Positions 33,914 through 46,784 of a DNA stretch of 64,000 nucleotides are shown here, one piece after another. The first letter of the stretch is position 1; each line of letters begins with the position of its first letter. Both the position numbers and the translations under genes were made by a program. The DNA is from Artocarpus heterophyllus (lineage: Eukaryota; Streptophyta; Magnoliopsida; Rosales; Moraceae): assembly GCA_025403435.1 (NCBI GenBank), contig CM046333.1, forward strand, positions 30,159,453-30,223,452. Direction: 5' to 3'. The notes below the pieces were generated by a model. That model saw only the letters and a list, made by a program, of their open reading frames with translations. It was not told the DNA's origin and ran no database searches.

Positions 33914-36900
33914 ATGTCTAAAAATGCTTTATCATCGATACTTGACAAAAACCTATTAACTGGAGAGAATTATAATGATTGGAAACGGAACCTGGATATC
34001 GTCCTCTCCTTTGAGAAACTGAAATATGTACTGACAACCCCTTGTTCTCCCGAGCCTACGGGAGACTCATCTAATGAGCAATTCCAAGCGTACGATCGCT
34101 GGAAAGATGCTAATGATCAGGCCTGCTGCTATGTTATGGCTAGCATGAATAACGTGCTGCAGGCTCAACATTAGGATTATGAGACTACGAAGCAGATCTT
34201 GGATAATCTTGAGGACATGCTTGGAGGCTAAGCCATAATAAAGCGGCAAGGGGTGCTTCAGAAACTTCTTAACTGTAGGCAGAGATCGGGGACATCTGTA
34301 AGGGAGTACATGATGTTGGTCATGGGTTACCTCGCTGAGGATCAAACCAATGGAGCAGACATCGATGTTGAAACTCAAATGATTATGGTCTTTGAGACTC
34401 TGTCTAAGGAATTTATTCCGTTTAGAGCTACTTTTAATTTAAGCAATAGATGGGATATGACCTTGACGGAATTAATGAAACAGTTACAGGAGTTCGAACT
34501 GTTGATCGGGGAGTCTCCTGCGGGTGGTGAGGCCAACATGGTAGCTGCTTTTGGTTCCAATTTCAACTCTGGGAATGGAAAGAAGCAACGGGTCAAGAAC
34601 GGGAAGTCTTTTATTCTTGCTACCACCAAGAGCAAGAAAAAGAAGAAGAAGAACCCTAAGAAGCTTAAGTGCTTCTTCTATAGGAAGATCGAGCATATCA
34701 AGAAGCATTATAAGGACTTCCTTTCCAAAGGAGGTAGATGTAATCTTCTATATTTAGAAACTTGCTTGGTTGAGGAATCCAGTGACATTTGGGTCATAGA
34801 TTCCAGTGCAACTAATCATGTTTGTGTTTTTCTACAGGGGTTCAAAGAAACGAGAAGTCTGCTGCATGAAGACTTCACGCTTTGGATGGGCGATGGATTC
34901 TTGGTCTCAGTAGAAGCAGTGGGAGACGTCCATCTTTACTTTGATAATTATAGGAATTTATTTTTGCAAGATTGTTTTTATGTTCCTAAATTTAAGAGGA
35001 ATTTAATTTCTATAGCTTGTTTATTTAAAGACTCCTATTTGGTTTCTTTTAATGATAAAGTGGTGATTCGTAAAAACAAATCTTTTATCTTTTTTGGATG
35101 GATGCAAAATAATCTATATTTTATCAAACCTAATATGGACTTATTGCTTAATGCTGAGATGAATGATAATGACTCTAAAAGACTTAAAACTTCTCACTCT
35201 AATAAGACTTATCTTTGGCATTTGCGCCTTGGTCATATTAACCTGAATAGGATTCAAAGGTTGGTAGGGGATGGATCTTTAAGTCACTTAAAGGTGGAAT
35301 CTATACCACAATATGAATCTTGTTTGGAGGGTAAAATGACCAAAAGACCATTTGGGTCTAAGGGCAATAGGGCCAAAGGGGTTCTAGAACTTGTGCATAG
35401 TGATGTTTGCGGACCGATGAACATCCGAGCACAAGGAGGGTATGAGTACTTCGTCACTTTTATTGACGATTACTCAAGATATGGGTATGTGTACGTGATG
35501 CACCACAAAAGTGAAACTTTTGACAAGTTCAGGGAGTTTCAGGCTAAAGTGGAAAAGCAATTGGGTAGACCCATAAAGGCACTGCGATCCGATCGAGGTG
35601 GGGAATACCTTTCTGATGAGTTCTTGGGATACTTATTAGAGAATGAGATTTTATCCCATTTGGCTACGCTGGGCACTCCGTAGCAGAATGGCGTAGCGGA
35701 GAGAAGAAATAGGACTTTATTGGAGATGATTAGGTCAATGATGAGTTATTCATCATTGCCTTTATCCTTTTGGGGATATGCACTACAAACCATATGTTAT
35801 CTTTTGAACAATGTGCCTTCAAAATCGGTCCCTAAAACTCCTCACGAGTTGTGGACGGGTAGGAGGACATTCTTAAACCATATTTGCATATAGGGATGTT
35901 CGGCTCATGTCCTGTTTAAGGATCTGAATAAGTTGGAAGCACATTCAGAAGTTTGCGTGTTTATATGATATCTAAAAGGGACTAAAGGGGGTTATTTTTA
36001 TAACCCAAAGGAAAATAAAGTTGTGGTTTCATCTAATGCAACATCCCTTAAGGAGAGTTACATGGACGACTTTAAACCTCGAAGCAAAGTGGTGCTTGAG
36101 GAGTTAAGGAGTGATCCGATCACTTCGGAGGTTCTGAATGAAACCGTTCCGATCAGTGTAGAAAAACCAAACAACATGAACAACAACCTAAGGGGCTTCG
36201 GCGTAGTGGGAGGATCAGGCATCAACCTGAGAGGTATATGTTCAATGGGGAGGTCTTATTGGCTGAACCAGATGAACATGACAAGCATCCTTATACTTAC
36301 GCAGAGGCTATGAAGGATGTTGATTCAAAACTCTAGACAGAGACCATGAACATTGAGATGAAGTCTATAGAGACTAATCAGGTCTGGGAGCTTATGGATG
36401 TTCTTGAAGGGGTAAAACCCATAGGGTGTAAGTGGATTTATAAGAGGAAAAGAGGAGTGGATGGAAAGGTCGAAACCTTTAAGGCTAGACTGGTAGCTAA
36501 GGGTTATACGCAAAAGGAAGGAATTGATTATGAGGAAACCTTTTCGCCTGTAGCCATGCTTAAGTCCATCTGGATTCTCTTGTCCATAGCTACCGCTCTT
36601 GACTACGAGATTTGGCAAATGGATGTCAAGATGGCTTTTCTGAATGGCTATCTTGATGATTCCATTTATATGGAACAACCAGACGGGTTTAAGATCACGA
36701 GTCAAGATGGTAAGGTTTGTAAGCTACTAAAGTCAATTTATAGACTTAAGCAGGCTTCTCGTTCTTGGAACATAAGATTTGATCAGGTGATCAAGCCTTA
36801 TGGGCTCTCATAAAATGTGGATGAGCCATGTGTTTACAAACACATTAAGGATGGAAAGGTGGTTTTTCTATTGCTCTATGTAGATGACATACTGCTAATT

Positions 36901-37865
36901 GGCAATGACATTGGGGCATTGTCATCAGTCAAATTATGGTTGACTAGGCAGTTTGACATAAAGGACTTGGGAGAGGCTAATTTTGTTCTCTGTATCCAGA
37001 TCTTTCGGGATAGGAAGAACAAAATGATAGCTTTGTCCTAGGCCGGCTACATAGATAAAATTCTCAGGAGGTTTGCAATGCAGGATTCCAAGAAAGGTGG
37101 GCAACCATTTGGGTATGGAATTACTCTTTCCAAGAAAGACTCTCCAAAGTCTTATGAAGAAAGAGAATATATGAAGAAGGTGCCTTTTGCTTCGGCAATG
37201 GGTAGTCTCATGTATGCCATACTTTGCACATGACCGGATATTAGTTTTGCGGTCGGGATTGTAAGTCAATTTCAGGCGGATCCAGGACCGAACCACTGGG
37301 TTGCGGTTAAGCATATTTTCAAGTACCTAAGAAGGACTCAAGGGTATATGCTTGTATATTCGGGTGAGAACTTGACTCCTCTAGGATATACTGACTCAGA
37401 TTTTCAATCGTGTTTGGATTCTAGGAAATTGACTTCAGGTTTTGTGTTTATTCTGGGTGACGGTGCCATCGGTTGGAGAAGTACTAAGCAAGATTACACT
37501 TCAGATTCAACGATGGAGGCAAGTATGTGGCAGCTAGTGATGCTTCGAAAGAAGCAGTGTGGCTCCGCAAGTTCCTTGGGGATCTTTAGGTAGTTCCTAG
37601 TATGGATAAGGCGGTATCACTGTACTATGATAGCAGTGCGGCGGTAGCTAATGTTAAGGAACCAAGATTTCACAAGAAGAGTAAGCATATTGATCGGAAG
37701 TATCATGTGATAAAGGACTTTGTTGAGGGCGGGCATGTCACGGTATGCAAGATCACGTTAGAGGATAATTTAGCTAATCCATTTACGTAGACCCTTACTA
37801 GGAGAGTCTTTGAGAGACATGTGAAAGCTATGGGGATGCGAGATTTATCATATTTACTCACTTAG
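33914..37865 (+). pseudogene. Broken gag-pol of copia 3
   Basis: It has the same polyprotein order as copia 1 from ATG 33914. The longest open part is 476 codons (34253-35683), covering gag end, protease (DSSATNHV, so the active-site DSG is changed to DSS), and integrase. The zinc knuckle at 34669-34710 has lost two cysteines (both to Tyr). YVDD of RT is intact at 36876-36887. Stops occur near 34172, 34230, 35683, 35893, 36333, 36811, 37040, 37230, 37588 and 37788. Frameshifts lie near 36180 (one base lost) and 37520. Many stops match CAG, CAA, CGA or TGG in copia 1. It is not functional. Confidence 0.92.
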
Positions 37866-37879
37866 TGCAAGTGAGAGAT

Positions 37880-39870
37880 TGTTAGACATGTATGCCCTAA
37901 GGAGTAAAATGTAATAAGTTTGTGGAGACATTTTTATTGATAAAGAATTTATTTGTTATTTATATTCCAAATCCTGTCCTCTTTACGTTCATCTTCGTTG
38001 AATGTATGTTAAGCAAACAAAAGTCTGAGACTGTCAGTCTAAACCTTTAAGAATTGGGCATATGATGGACAGATTATACGGAGACATGATTCTTAAGGTG
38101 ACGGTCTAAATCATAAGATCCGCAATCGAGGGAATAAAGTTGGGCACTTTATTCATGTAAAGATTATTATGTTGTCTATATCCCTAATGGGAGATGGTTT
38201 GTCTTGACCATTGGAGGTGGACTCCATGAATAGAAATATTGGCACGTTGTCATAGATGTCAATGCGTTGGATCGGAAAATAAAGTGAATTGATTTGGATT
38301 AATAATTTTGTCTCGGTAAATTGATTCACTCTAGACAATCATTTGTATTGTATCTTAATCCTGAGATGAATAGTGGGTTCGTTGTCTTGACTTGTGTCTT
38401 TTGATGTACCAAAGGGTGACATCCACATCTTAATAGTGGTATGCATGCCGGTGCATTGGAGGCATGACTCTTGATAGCGTAGACCTGTTATTCATAGATA
38501 TGGAATCCATAGCTCCTCTTTAGGAGTAATGATATCCTCTTATATGCGTTATCCTGTAATTGGAAAACTGAAGCGCTCAACCATTTAGATACACAGGTGT
38601 AACCGAATGGTACACTGTCTTTGGATGGTAAGTTTTTTGATGGTGAGATAATGGAACATAAGATAAAAATAATCAAGAAGGTAAGACAGAAATTCTCCTT
38701 AAGCTAGTTATGGATAATCGTATGGGGATATGATACACTATGATATGTCATGGAGACTTAGCTATACGGGCTTCATAATTCTATGTAGTTTGAGAGTGCA
38801 GCTCTAAGCTTTTAGTGGAGTAGCGTTAGAGTTGATAATTATGAAATGTATATCTAGGATATTGGGTTTCATAATTATCGAGAGCTTGAACTATATAGGT
38901 GCATTTGGTCCCCTTGCTAAATCACAACATCCTGTAACGATACAACGTGCTTTTCCAATAATTGGTAACTTATGTTACATTTATCAAATTGGCTAAAATT
39001 TAGAAGAATCGGATAATTCATGTTTGTTTATCGGTTGAATTAATTTTGTGATAAAAAATTAATTGAAGATAAACTTGTTGAATTATTGGGATCGGATAAT
39101 TCTTGTCTGTTTATCGGTTGATTTAATTTTGGATAAATTAGATCAAGATAAACTTGTAAAATTATTGGGAATTCATTTATTTTCCTAGAGATTATCTAGA
39201 TAAAGTTGTTTTGATCAGATAACTTCTCTATTGGGTTATTTGAATTAAAACTGAGACTTTATCTTATAGAATCTCAAGTGAAAAATAAAAGATTCGCGGA
39301 GATATTTATTTGCCAGTATGTCCTGCCGATCATCCTGACCGGCCTATCGATGAGCGAAGGATAAGATTACGCGTTTTTATGTGGATCTTATCAGATATTG
39401 ATCCAAACTTGATTCTATTTCGAGTTTTTGTGACCTAATCTGATAAGGACTGACCCTAGACCCAACCTCTATAAATAGGGAGTAAGTCACATGAGTTATT
39501 CAGATCAATTGAGAAATTAAGAGTGATACTCTGCTGGTGAGAATCTTAAAACTCCCTGAGAGCTTTCGTTCACAAATCACGAACACTAGCTTTGGGTTCT
39601 CTCGATTGGTTGGAAGGAGAGTCACCTAGTGGAAGAGCTGTACGTGTGAGCCCACACTCAGTCCGGTCGTGGATAGAGAATAGCAAAGAAGACCAGTTGG
39701 TTGAGACTCTTCTGGAACATTACTTCTCTTCACGTTTTGTGAGGGTGCTTCGGCAATCAAAAGTTAGTAAGATCTGGTTAATTTATGCATATAGCATATC
39801 AAACTTGTATTTTGGAAAATAATCTGATATAAATTTTTTAAAATTTTGCTGCGTACTATTTTTCCCAACA
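37880..39870 (+). repeat. 3' LTR of copia 3
   Basis: The 1991-base LTR follows the purine tract aagtgagagat and ends TTCCCAACA. TATAAATA is at 39470-39477. Its near-palindrome cluster (39308-39356) is degraded. Confidence 0.93.
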
Positions 39871-40170
39871 CATACTACTTAACACTAAGGTTAATGATCA
39901 TAACTCTAAAAGATTTAAGACCTCTCACTTGAATAAGACTTATCTTTAGCATTTACGATTTGGTCATATTAGCCTGAATAGGATTCAAAGGTTAGTTAGG
40001 GACTTAAAGGTGAAATCTATACCACAATGTGAATCTTGTTTGGAGGAAAAATGACCAAAGACCTTTTGGCTCTAAGGGTAATAGGGCCGAAGTTAGAATA
40101 TGTGCATAGTGACGTTTATGGTCTCATGAACATCCAGGTACGACGTGGGTATGAGTACTTTGTCACCTTT
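39871..40170 (+). pseudogene. Copia 2 pol, part 2 (integrase)
   Basis: It continues exactly where part 1 stopped (after the CATAC duplication) and matches the integrase HHCC region and the following segment up to YEYFVTF, with stops and indels. It is cut at 40170 by the chromovirus; the last five bases CCTTT recur at 47285-47289. Confidence 0.85.
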
Positions 40171-40242
40171 TGTAATGCCCTGAAATTTATTTAATGTTAA
40201 TGTAATATAAATGATGAATTAGTGTGCCATAATTAACATTTT
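40171..40242 (+). repeat. LTR start tip (plus orientation) of the chromovirus
   Basis: These 72 bases are identical to the start of the internal LTR read on the minus strand from 45214. They then join RT codons; at the join ttgtaacaccctgaa resembles the LTR start itself. Confidence 0.92.
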
Positions 40243-41123
40243 GTAACACCCTGAAGCATCCACATAAACCTCATACGGCTCGTCACTGCTAGGAATAATC
40301 AACACTGGAGCTGAAGTCAACCGGTTCTTCAATTCCTGAAAAGCAAGCTCACAATCTTCATTCCACTCAAACCTGACATTCTTCTTGATCAATCTCGTCA
40401 ACGGAGCTGCAATCTTCAAAAAATCCTTTACAAATTTCCTGTAATATCCAGCAAGACCTAAGAAGCTGCGAATCTCCGCTACATTCCTTGGTCGTTCCCA
40501 TTCCAATATAGCCTCAATCTTGGATGGATCCACTGAAATACCATGCTCCGAGATAACATGACCTAGAAACTTGACCTCAGTCAACCATAACTCACATTTT
40601 TCCCTCTTAGCATACAACTGGTGCTCCCGCAGAGTCTTAAGCACGATCCGAAGATGCTGCTCATGCTCCTTCCAAGTCGTAGAATACACAGGAATATCAT
40701 CGATGAACACGATCACGAACTGATCCAAATACGGCCTAAATATCCTGTTCATCAAATCCATGAAAGCTGCCGGAGCATTCATCAACCCAAAAGACATGAC
40801 CAGAAACTCAAAGTGCCCATACCGAGTCCTAAAAGCTGTCTTGGGAATATCCTCTTCCTTGATCCTGAGCTGATGATAACCTGAATGCAAATCAATCTTC
40901 GAGAAGTACTGCGAACCTCCCAACTGATCAAATAGCTCATCAATCCTAGGCAAGGGATACTTGTTCTTCACCGTAACACGATTTAGCTGCCGATAATCTA
41001 CACATAACCTGAGAGTCCCACGTGCTTCTTAGCGAACAAAACTGGTGCTCCCCACGGAGATGTACTGTTCTGAATATACCCCTTATCAGCAAGCTCCTGA
41101 AGTTGCTTCCTCAGTTCCTTCAT
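40243..41123 (-). pseudogene. Chromovirus reverse transcriptase, broken
   Basis: It contains the RT core: [32 protein letters not shown], and the catalytic box as FIDDI, then the connection region [16 protein letters not shown] one-base loss near 41030 shifts the frame, and a stop at about 41122 separates it from protease. It ends at YVDASGC, where RNase H should begin; the missing continuation is found at the other end of the element (from about 47137). Confidence 0.9.
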
Positions 41124-41891
41124 TTATGCCGGCGCCATCCGATAAGGTGCCATAGAAATCGGTGATGTCCCTGGAAACAACTCGATACCAAACTCAATCT
41201 CCCGATACGGTGGTAATCCTGGCAACTCATCGGGGAAGACATCCTTGAACTCATCAAACACCAGAATCGCTACACTGCTACTCGAAACATAGGGCTCACA
41301 ATCTAGATTGGCAAGAAAAGCACAACAACCTAGATTCCTTCGCCCTCCTAGACACGACTTCATGAGACGCTTACTCATTAACCAATCACCACCACCCTGG
41401 TAAGTAATCACCGTCCCTCTATCAGACACTAGGGTCACTTTTCTAAACTGGCAGTCCACGACTGCACTATACCTGGACAACCAGTCCATCCCTAGAATCA
41501 TATCATAAGAACTCATGGGGAGTATAATCAAATCACTTTTCAAAATCTCATCCCCAATCTTTATTTTACAGGATTTACACATACAATTTACACACACCTG
41601 CCCCAAGGGAGAAGTTATGACTAGGGGTTCATTAAACTCTTCTATCTCTAATCCCAAGGCATATACAAAAGAACTCAAAAAGAGAGAATGAGAGGCACCG
41701 GTATCGAATAAAACGCGAGCTAAAGACCTAGAAACCAAGATCATACCGTCGACAACCGCGTTTCCAGTCTGAGAATCTGACCCTCCATATGCCATTGCAT
41801 GAACCTGTACTGGTGCTTTTCCTTTTCCTCTACCTACATTGCTGGGTCCTGGATTACTCGGTCGATGCTGCTGAGATGGAGACGACTGCAC
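41124..41891 (-). pseudogene. Chromovirus protease and RT N-terminus
   Basis: The 255-codon open frame has the aspartic protease site LFDTGASHSLF and the downstream ILGMDWLS motif. It ends in DVFPDELPGLPPYREIEF, the start of the RT module. It is in frame with gag upstream but separated by stops. Confidence 0.9.
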
Positions 41892-42011
41892 ACTACCGGT
41901 ACTCGGCGCTTGTTTTCGAGGAACACTGCGCTGAAAATGCTGCGGCTACTGTCCCCGTGTCGGATATGAGAATTGTTGAGGAGAGAACTACAGATACTGC
42001 AACTGCGGGTA

Positions 42012-42902
42012 CTACGGAGGCGGAGGTAGGGTCTGAGGCTGAGGCTGAGACGAACGACTGGCATCCTCCCCGGTCTGAGATCCAAGACGAGCACTCCTGA
42101 TCGGGCAATTCCTCTTGATGTGTCCGGGCTGCTGACAAAAATGACAATGAAAGCTGTAGGGATTGCTGCGCCCGCTGCCAGATGAACTGTTGCTACCACT
42201 GGTCGCACCACCTTGCTTGCCTTTCCCAGGAACTGGACGACTACTGGTGCTCTTCCTGCCACTCCTCTGCGGTCCTCCTGAAGCCTTGGCTTGATCCTCA
42301 CAATATTGAACATAATCATTCTCCACGGAGATCGCCGATGACACAAGCTCTCCGAAACTCCTAAGTTGTAGAGCAACCAACTGCCGCCGAATAGGAGCCT
42401 TGAGCCCTTCCTGAAACTTAATACACTTTTCACGCTCCGATGCCACCGCTGATGGAGCAAACCTAGCCAATTCATTAAACTTTGCCTCATATTCCCGAAC
42501 TGACAGATCACCCTGTTGCAATCTATAAAACTCAGCTACCTTCTGATCTCTATACCCCTGCAGAAAATACCGATCATAGAACAGCTCCTCGAACTTGTCC
42601 CAACTGATATCGCCACCGCGCTCTAGACGCTTAGCCTACTTCCACCAAGTGTTAGCGCCACCCTCGAGCTTATACGCCGCGAACTCCACACGATACTCCT
42701 CAGGCACACCAAGGGTATCCAAATGCTTCAAGATCAAATCCAGCCAATACTCAGCTAACTGCGGGTCCCCATTGCCATCAAAAGTCGGAATAGACGCCCG
42801 TCGAAATTCCTTAAAGTACGCATGCCGACTACCAACATCAGAATCTCCCGGTCTAGTCCTAGCTGCCATCTGCCAGAAAGCCGCAAACATAGACCTCATC
42901 AT
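42012..42902 (-). pseudogene. Chromovirus gag
   Basis: Two open pieces in one frame (42902-42636 and 42521-42012) are separated by a stop after NTWWK. They show the gag core (FDGNGDPQLAEYWL, LEGGANTWW, VREYEAKFNELARF) and a CX2CX4HX4C zinc knuckle (CHFCQQPGHIKRNC). It lies about 145 bases after the primer site. Confidence 0.9.
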
Positions 42903-43046
42903 GCTCTCATCATTTTTGAACTTGACGTCAGCAGTCGAACGACGTCTAGGTGCGATTCTCTCACTTCTGAAAACAAAATTTGGACGGTCAGAGGTATTTC
43001 ATTGTCAAACCTATGTGTGCACAATTCCCAAGGTTCATAACCTTGA

Positions 43047-43058
43047 GCTCTGATACCA
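43047..43058 (-). other. Primer binding site (initiator Met tRNA) of the chromovirus
   Basis: TGGTATCAGAGC on the minus strand, three bases after the LTR end. It fixes the true orientation of the internal LTR as minus. Confidence 0.9.
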
Positions 43059-44205
43059 TTCTGTCACGCCCCGGAGTACGAGAGGTGACATGGCGGAATA
43101 TTTAGATTAATTAAAAGAGAATTTAATTGAAACCAATGGTTTAAGAATCAAATTAAATGAGAAATAAGAAGATTTCGACCACATTTTTATAAAAGGATGT
43201 ATAAATATTAAGCAAGTAATAAAAATTAAACAAAAACCGCGAGTATGGGTTCCACAACCCACAACTTGTGCACACATATGGTACTGACAATATCATAAAT
43301 ACAATCACAGTCCAAATACAAATAAAGTTAAGTCTTACATGCCTTGATTTAAATAATACAAAATATAAATCAATCCTCCTAATGCTCCTGAGTTCGGTCC
43401 GAAGAATCCTCTCCAAACCTAAATGGGAAACCACCTAGAAGGGGGGAAAATTTAAAACAATAAAACGTGAGCGAAAGGCTCAGTAGGACTATGTTTTATA
43501 AATAATTGAATTTAAAGAAACAGTTCATTGTTATGAGTACTCAAAAGAAAACTTAAATAAACAAATAAATAAATAAATACAAAATTTGAGTAGAGCCGTT
43601 CTGACACAGAACAGTCTACTCGTACAATCGAAAACACCATTTTTCTTTTACCTAGGCAAACCATGACATCACCACTGTAGTGGCCCAGCTGGGTTTCGAG
43701 ACCTGCCCCCAAGGTCGATCGCTACACGACCCGATCTCTGATATGGCATCATGCCTTTGTGTTTATTATCATTATCATTCAAAACCAATTACCGAGTGTT
43801 GTCAATTACGTTCATTATGAAGTTCATTTCATAATCACGGTATATTAAAATATAACAGATAAAACCATTTCCAAACAACTGTTGAAAACATTTTGATAGA
43901 AATCCTTTTCAAAGCCAAATCATTTCAAAACCAGGCTACCAAGGAAATAGGATAGAAGTCCTACCTCAATACTCGTGCCGATGCCCCACACCGTAATCCC
44001 GGTCCGCTATACGTTAGCTCCACGGAACCACGAACGATCCTAGATACAAACTAAGTCGATCAATATCTAGTTCGAGACATTCTATGTTACTAAACCATTT
44101 CATGATGTCCTAGTGTGCCATTTGTACCTTTAAAATCATCCTATAAGGTTGGGATTTAAATCATGGTTCAAAATAGTGAAAACGGGTAAAAATCACAAAA
44201 TTTTC

Positions 44206-44368
44206 CATGCCTCGGTCGGCCTGCCGGACGCCCTGCTTCGGCCTGCCGAACGGCACAGTTCGGCCTGCCGGAAGCAAAGTTCGGTCGGCCGAACACTTCC
44301 CCAGGTTCGGCCTGCCGGTCGGAAGAACACCGGCCTACCGAACACACAGTTCGGCCTGCCGAACTGGG
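44206..44368. repeat. GC-rich near-palindrome cluster in the chromovirus LTR
   Basis: About eight copies of the TTCGGCCTGCCGA-type motif occur in 163 bases, several identical over 12-13 bases to those in the copia LTRs. Confidence 0.85.
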
Positions 44369-44837
44369 AAAATCCAGAAATCCCAGCCACGGGTTTCTCG
44401 ATCCCCAAAATTCAAATCTTGATTCTAACCTGTTTTTTCTCAAATCCCAGGCATGAAAAACAATCATAGTTGATAGAAAAACATACTAGAACATGTTTGA
44501 ACTCATTTAAACAAGATTTAAACTCGAAATCCTCAAAAATCCAAAAATGAGAAAATGAGGAGAAAAATGAAAAATCTTGAATTCAATCCGTTTTTCTTCA
44601 ATCTAAGCTTAGATTCTAGTTGTTCTAAGTTCAATTAACTCAAATCTACGGTTTTCTAAGCTTAAACAACCCTAAATTTTAAAATTACACAAAATTGAAA
44701 ATTTTGGAAAAAGTTTAGAAATTTTGAATTTAACCTCGAATCGAAGCTTCAATCCGCGTTCTCGGTTGCCGAATCACGTCCCCGAGCTTCCTCCTTGCTA
44801 ACCCGAAGCTTGGACTCGAATTTGGTTTCAAATTTTT

Positions 44838-44935
44838 TTGAGAGAGATAGAGAGAGAGAGAGATTGCCGAGAAAGAGAGAGAAGAGAGAGAGAGAGATGC
44901 GTGAGAGTGAGGAGGGAGAGAGAGAGGAAGGAAAT
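44838..44935. repeat. GA-rich simple repeat
   Basis: Nearly continuous GA units on the plus strand (CT on the element's coding strand), inside the LTR. Confidence 0.9.
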
Positions 44936-45214
44936 AAATAGAGAAAATCGGTGGGTGGTTTTACTGTTTGAAAACCATGTGCCGCCCACGGTTTTGTAAA
45001 ACGGAGTATTTTTAACATTTTACAAATTGTTGTGTTTTAAAACTCAAAACATCATTTTAAAACAATAAGAAATCATTTGAACGCATCAATTGAACAAAAC
45101 AACCAAAAATTAAAAATCCAACCAAATAATCTAATTAATGTTAAAATGTTAATTATGGCACACTAATTCATCATTTATATTACATTAACATTAAATAAAT
45201 TTCAGGGCATTACA

Positions 45215-45227
45215 ACTCTCCACCCCT
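45215..45227 (-). other. Polypurine tract of the chromovirus
   Basis: AGGGGTGGAGAGT on the minus strand directly precedes the LTR start TGTAATGCCC. Confidence 0.85.
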
Positions 45228-45239
45228 AAAAGAAATTTC

Positions 45240-46653
45240 ACCTCGAAATTTATGACTCATTTCAAAAACAAAACAAATGCGGATACAACTCCCACATACT
45301 CGACTCTAGTTCCCAAGTGGCTTCATCAACCCCGTGATACTACCACACGACCTTTACCAACGGTATCTCCTGACGACGCAAGCTAATCACTTTTTAGTCG
45401 ATAATCTAAATCGGCACTTCTTCGTACGTCGTATCTCCCTAAACCTGCACATCGCGAAACGAAACTATCTTGCCCTGCTCAGGTGGACACTTCCTAAGCA
45501 TCGACACATGGAACACATCGTGCACATGGGAAAGTTCGGGCGGAAGATCAAGCCGATAAGCGACCACACCAACACGCTGAGTGATCTCGAACGGCCCAAT
45601 ATACCTCGGTGCAAGCTTCCCACTCACCCTGAACCGCATAGTTCCCTTACGAGGTGATACCCTCAAGAGAACGAAATCCCCAACCGCGAACTCTAAGGGT
45701 CTACGTCTCCTATCTGCGTAGCTCTTCTGCCGACTCTGAGCTACTCTCAACCGATCTCGAATCACCGCGACTTTCTCGTTGCTATCACGAATCTCTTCCG
45801 GCCCAAGAATAACTCTATCTTTCAGCTCGGCCCAACACACAGGTGACCGACACGGTCGCCCATACAATGCCTCAAACGGTGCCATACCGATACTCGCCTG
45901 ATAACTATTGTTGTACGCGAACTCCGCCAAATGCAAACATTGCTTCCAATTCCCGTCGAAGTCCAACGCACAAGCACGCAACATATCCTCGAGAACCTGA
46001 ATAACCCGCTCAGACTGTCCATCAGTCTGAGGATGAAACGCCGTACTGAAGTTCAAATCCGTACCTAAAGCCTCCTGAAAACTCCTCCAGTACTTAGCAT
46101 TAAACCTGGTGTCTCGATCAGAGGTGATGGACAAAGGAACTCCATGCAACCTCACAATGTTCTGCACATACAACTCCCCGAGAACCTTCCTAGAACACGT
46201 CGACCTAAACAGAATGAAATGTGCCGATTTCGTCAACCTGTCGACCACAACCCAAACTGCATCGTGCCGCTGCTCCGTCCTCGGCAAACCTGTGAGAAAA
46301 TCCATCGTCACATGCTCTCATTTCCACCCTGGAATAGGAAGCGGCTGAAGCTGACCTGCAGGCTTCTGATGCTCGGCTTTCACCTAAAGACACGTCGAAC
46401 ACTTGGCCACATACTCTCAAACATCTTTCTTCATGCCTCTCCACCAATACTGCCTCTTCAAATCACGATACATCTTTGTGCTCCCCGGATGAATAGCGAA
46501 CTGAGACCTATGAGCTTCGTCTAGAACGGCTTTCGTCACCTCGGTGATAACTGGAACTGCAAGATGCTCCTGGAAGTACAACGATCCGTCTGCATGCACG
46601 CTCCATTCCTCAAGCTGCTCCCCATTCTGAATCCACGACCAAATCCCCTGCAA
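45240..46653 (-). pseudogene. Chromovirus integrase with chromodomain-like tail
   Basis: The N-terminal zinc-binding piece has HRSQFAIHPGSTKMYRDLK. A stop follows, then a 290-codon open frame (46311-45439) with the catalytic core: DFLTGLPRT, VVDRLTKSAHF, SDRDTRF and FHPQTDGQSERV. It continues with the C-terminal GPFEI and LSHVHDVFHVSMLRK. Past a stop, GVDEATWELES lies in the place of a chromodomain, as in Tekay/Del-type chromoviruses. It is broken by several stops. Confidence 0.9.
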
Positions 46654-46784
46654 ATGTCGATCCTGCCACTGCTTTGCTTCACCATCCGAACAAGAGCTGG
46701 AGTCGCTTCCACGTGATATAACGAAACTCGATCACAGTCTTCACGATACAGGAGCCGATACTCACTCACTGTCGCATCCCTGCT

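Larger units (their letters stand above)
30347..39870 (+). mobile_element. Ty1/copia LTR retrotransposon, full length (copia 3)
   Basis: The element is 9524 bases with target duplication CATAC (30342-30346, 39871-39875). LTRs are 30347-32336 and 37880-39870. It has a primer site at 32339, a leader with a near-palindrome cluster, and gag-pol at 33914-37865. It is a sister of copia 1 but visibly more diverged between its LTRs, so older. It sits inside copia 2, at the protease/integrase border. Confidence 0.95.
43062..45214 (-). repeat. Complete internal LTR of the chromovirus
   Basis: The 2153-base LTR on the minus strand runs TGTAATGCCCTG...GGGGCGTGACA. It has a purine tract on its upstream side and the primer site on its downstream side, so it serves both as 3' LTR of one half and 5' LTR of the other. 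It carries the near-palindrome cluster at 44206-44368 and a GA/CT-rich tract at 44838-44935. Confidence 0.92.

Noticed and set aside
44206..44368. Regularly repeated GC-rich units considered as a CRISPR-like array
   Set aside because: Units are short, uneven in spacing and near-palindromic, in a plant LTR. Nothing suggests a prokaryotic array.
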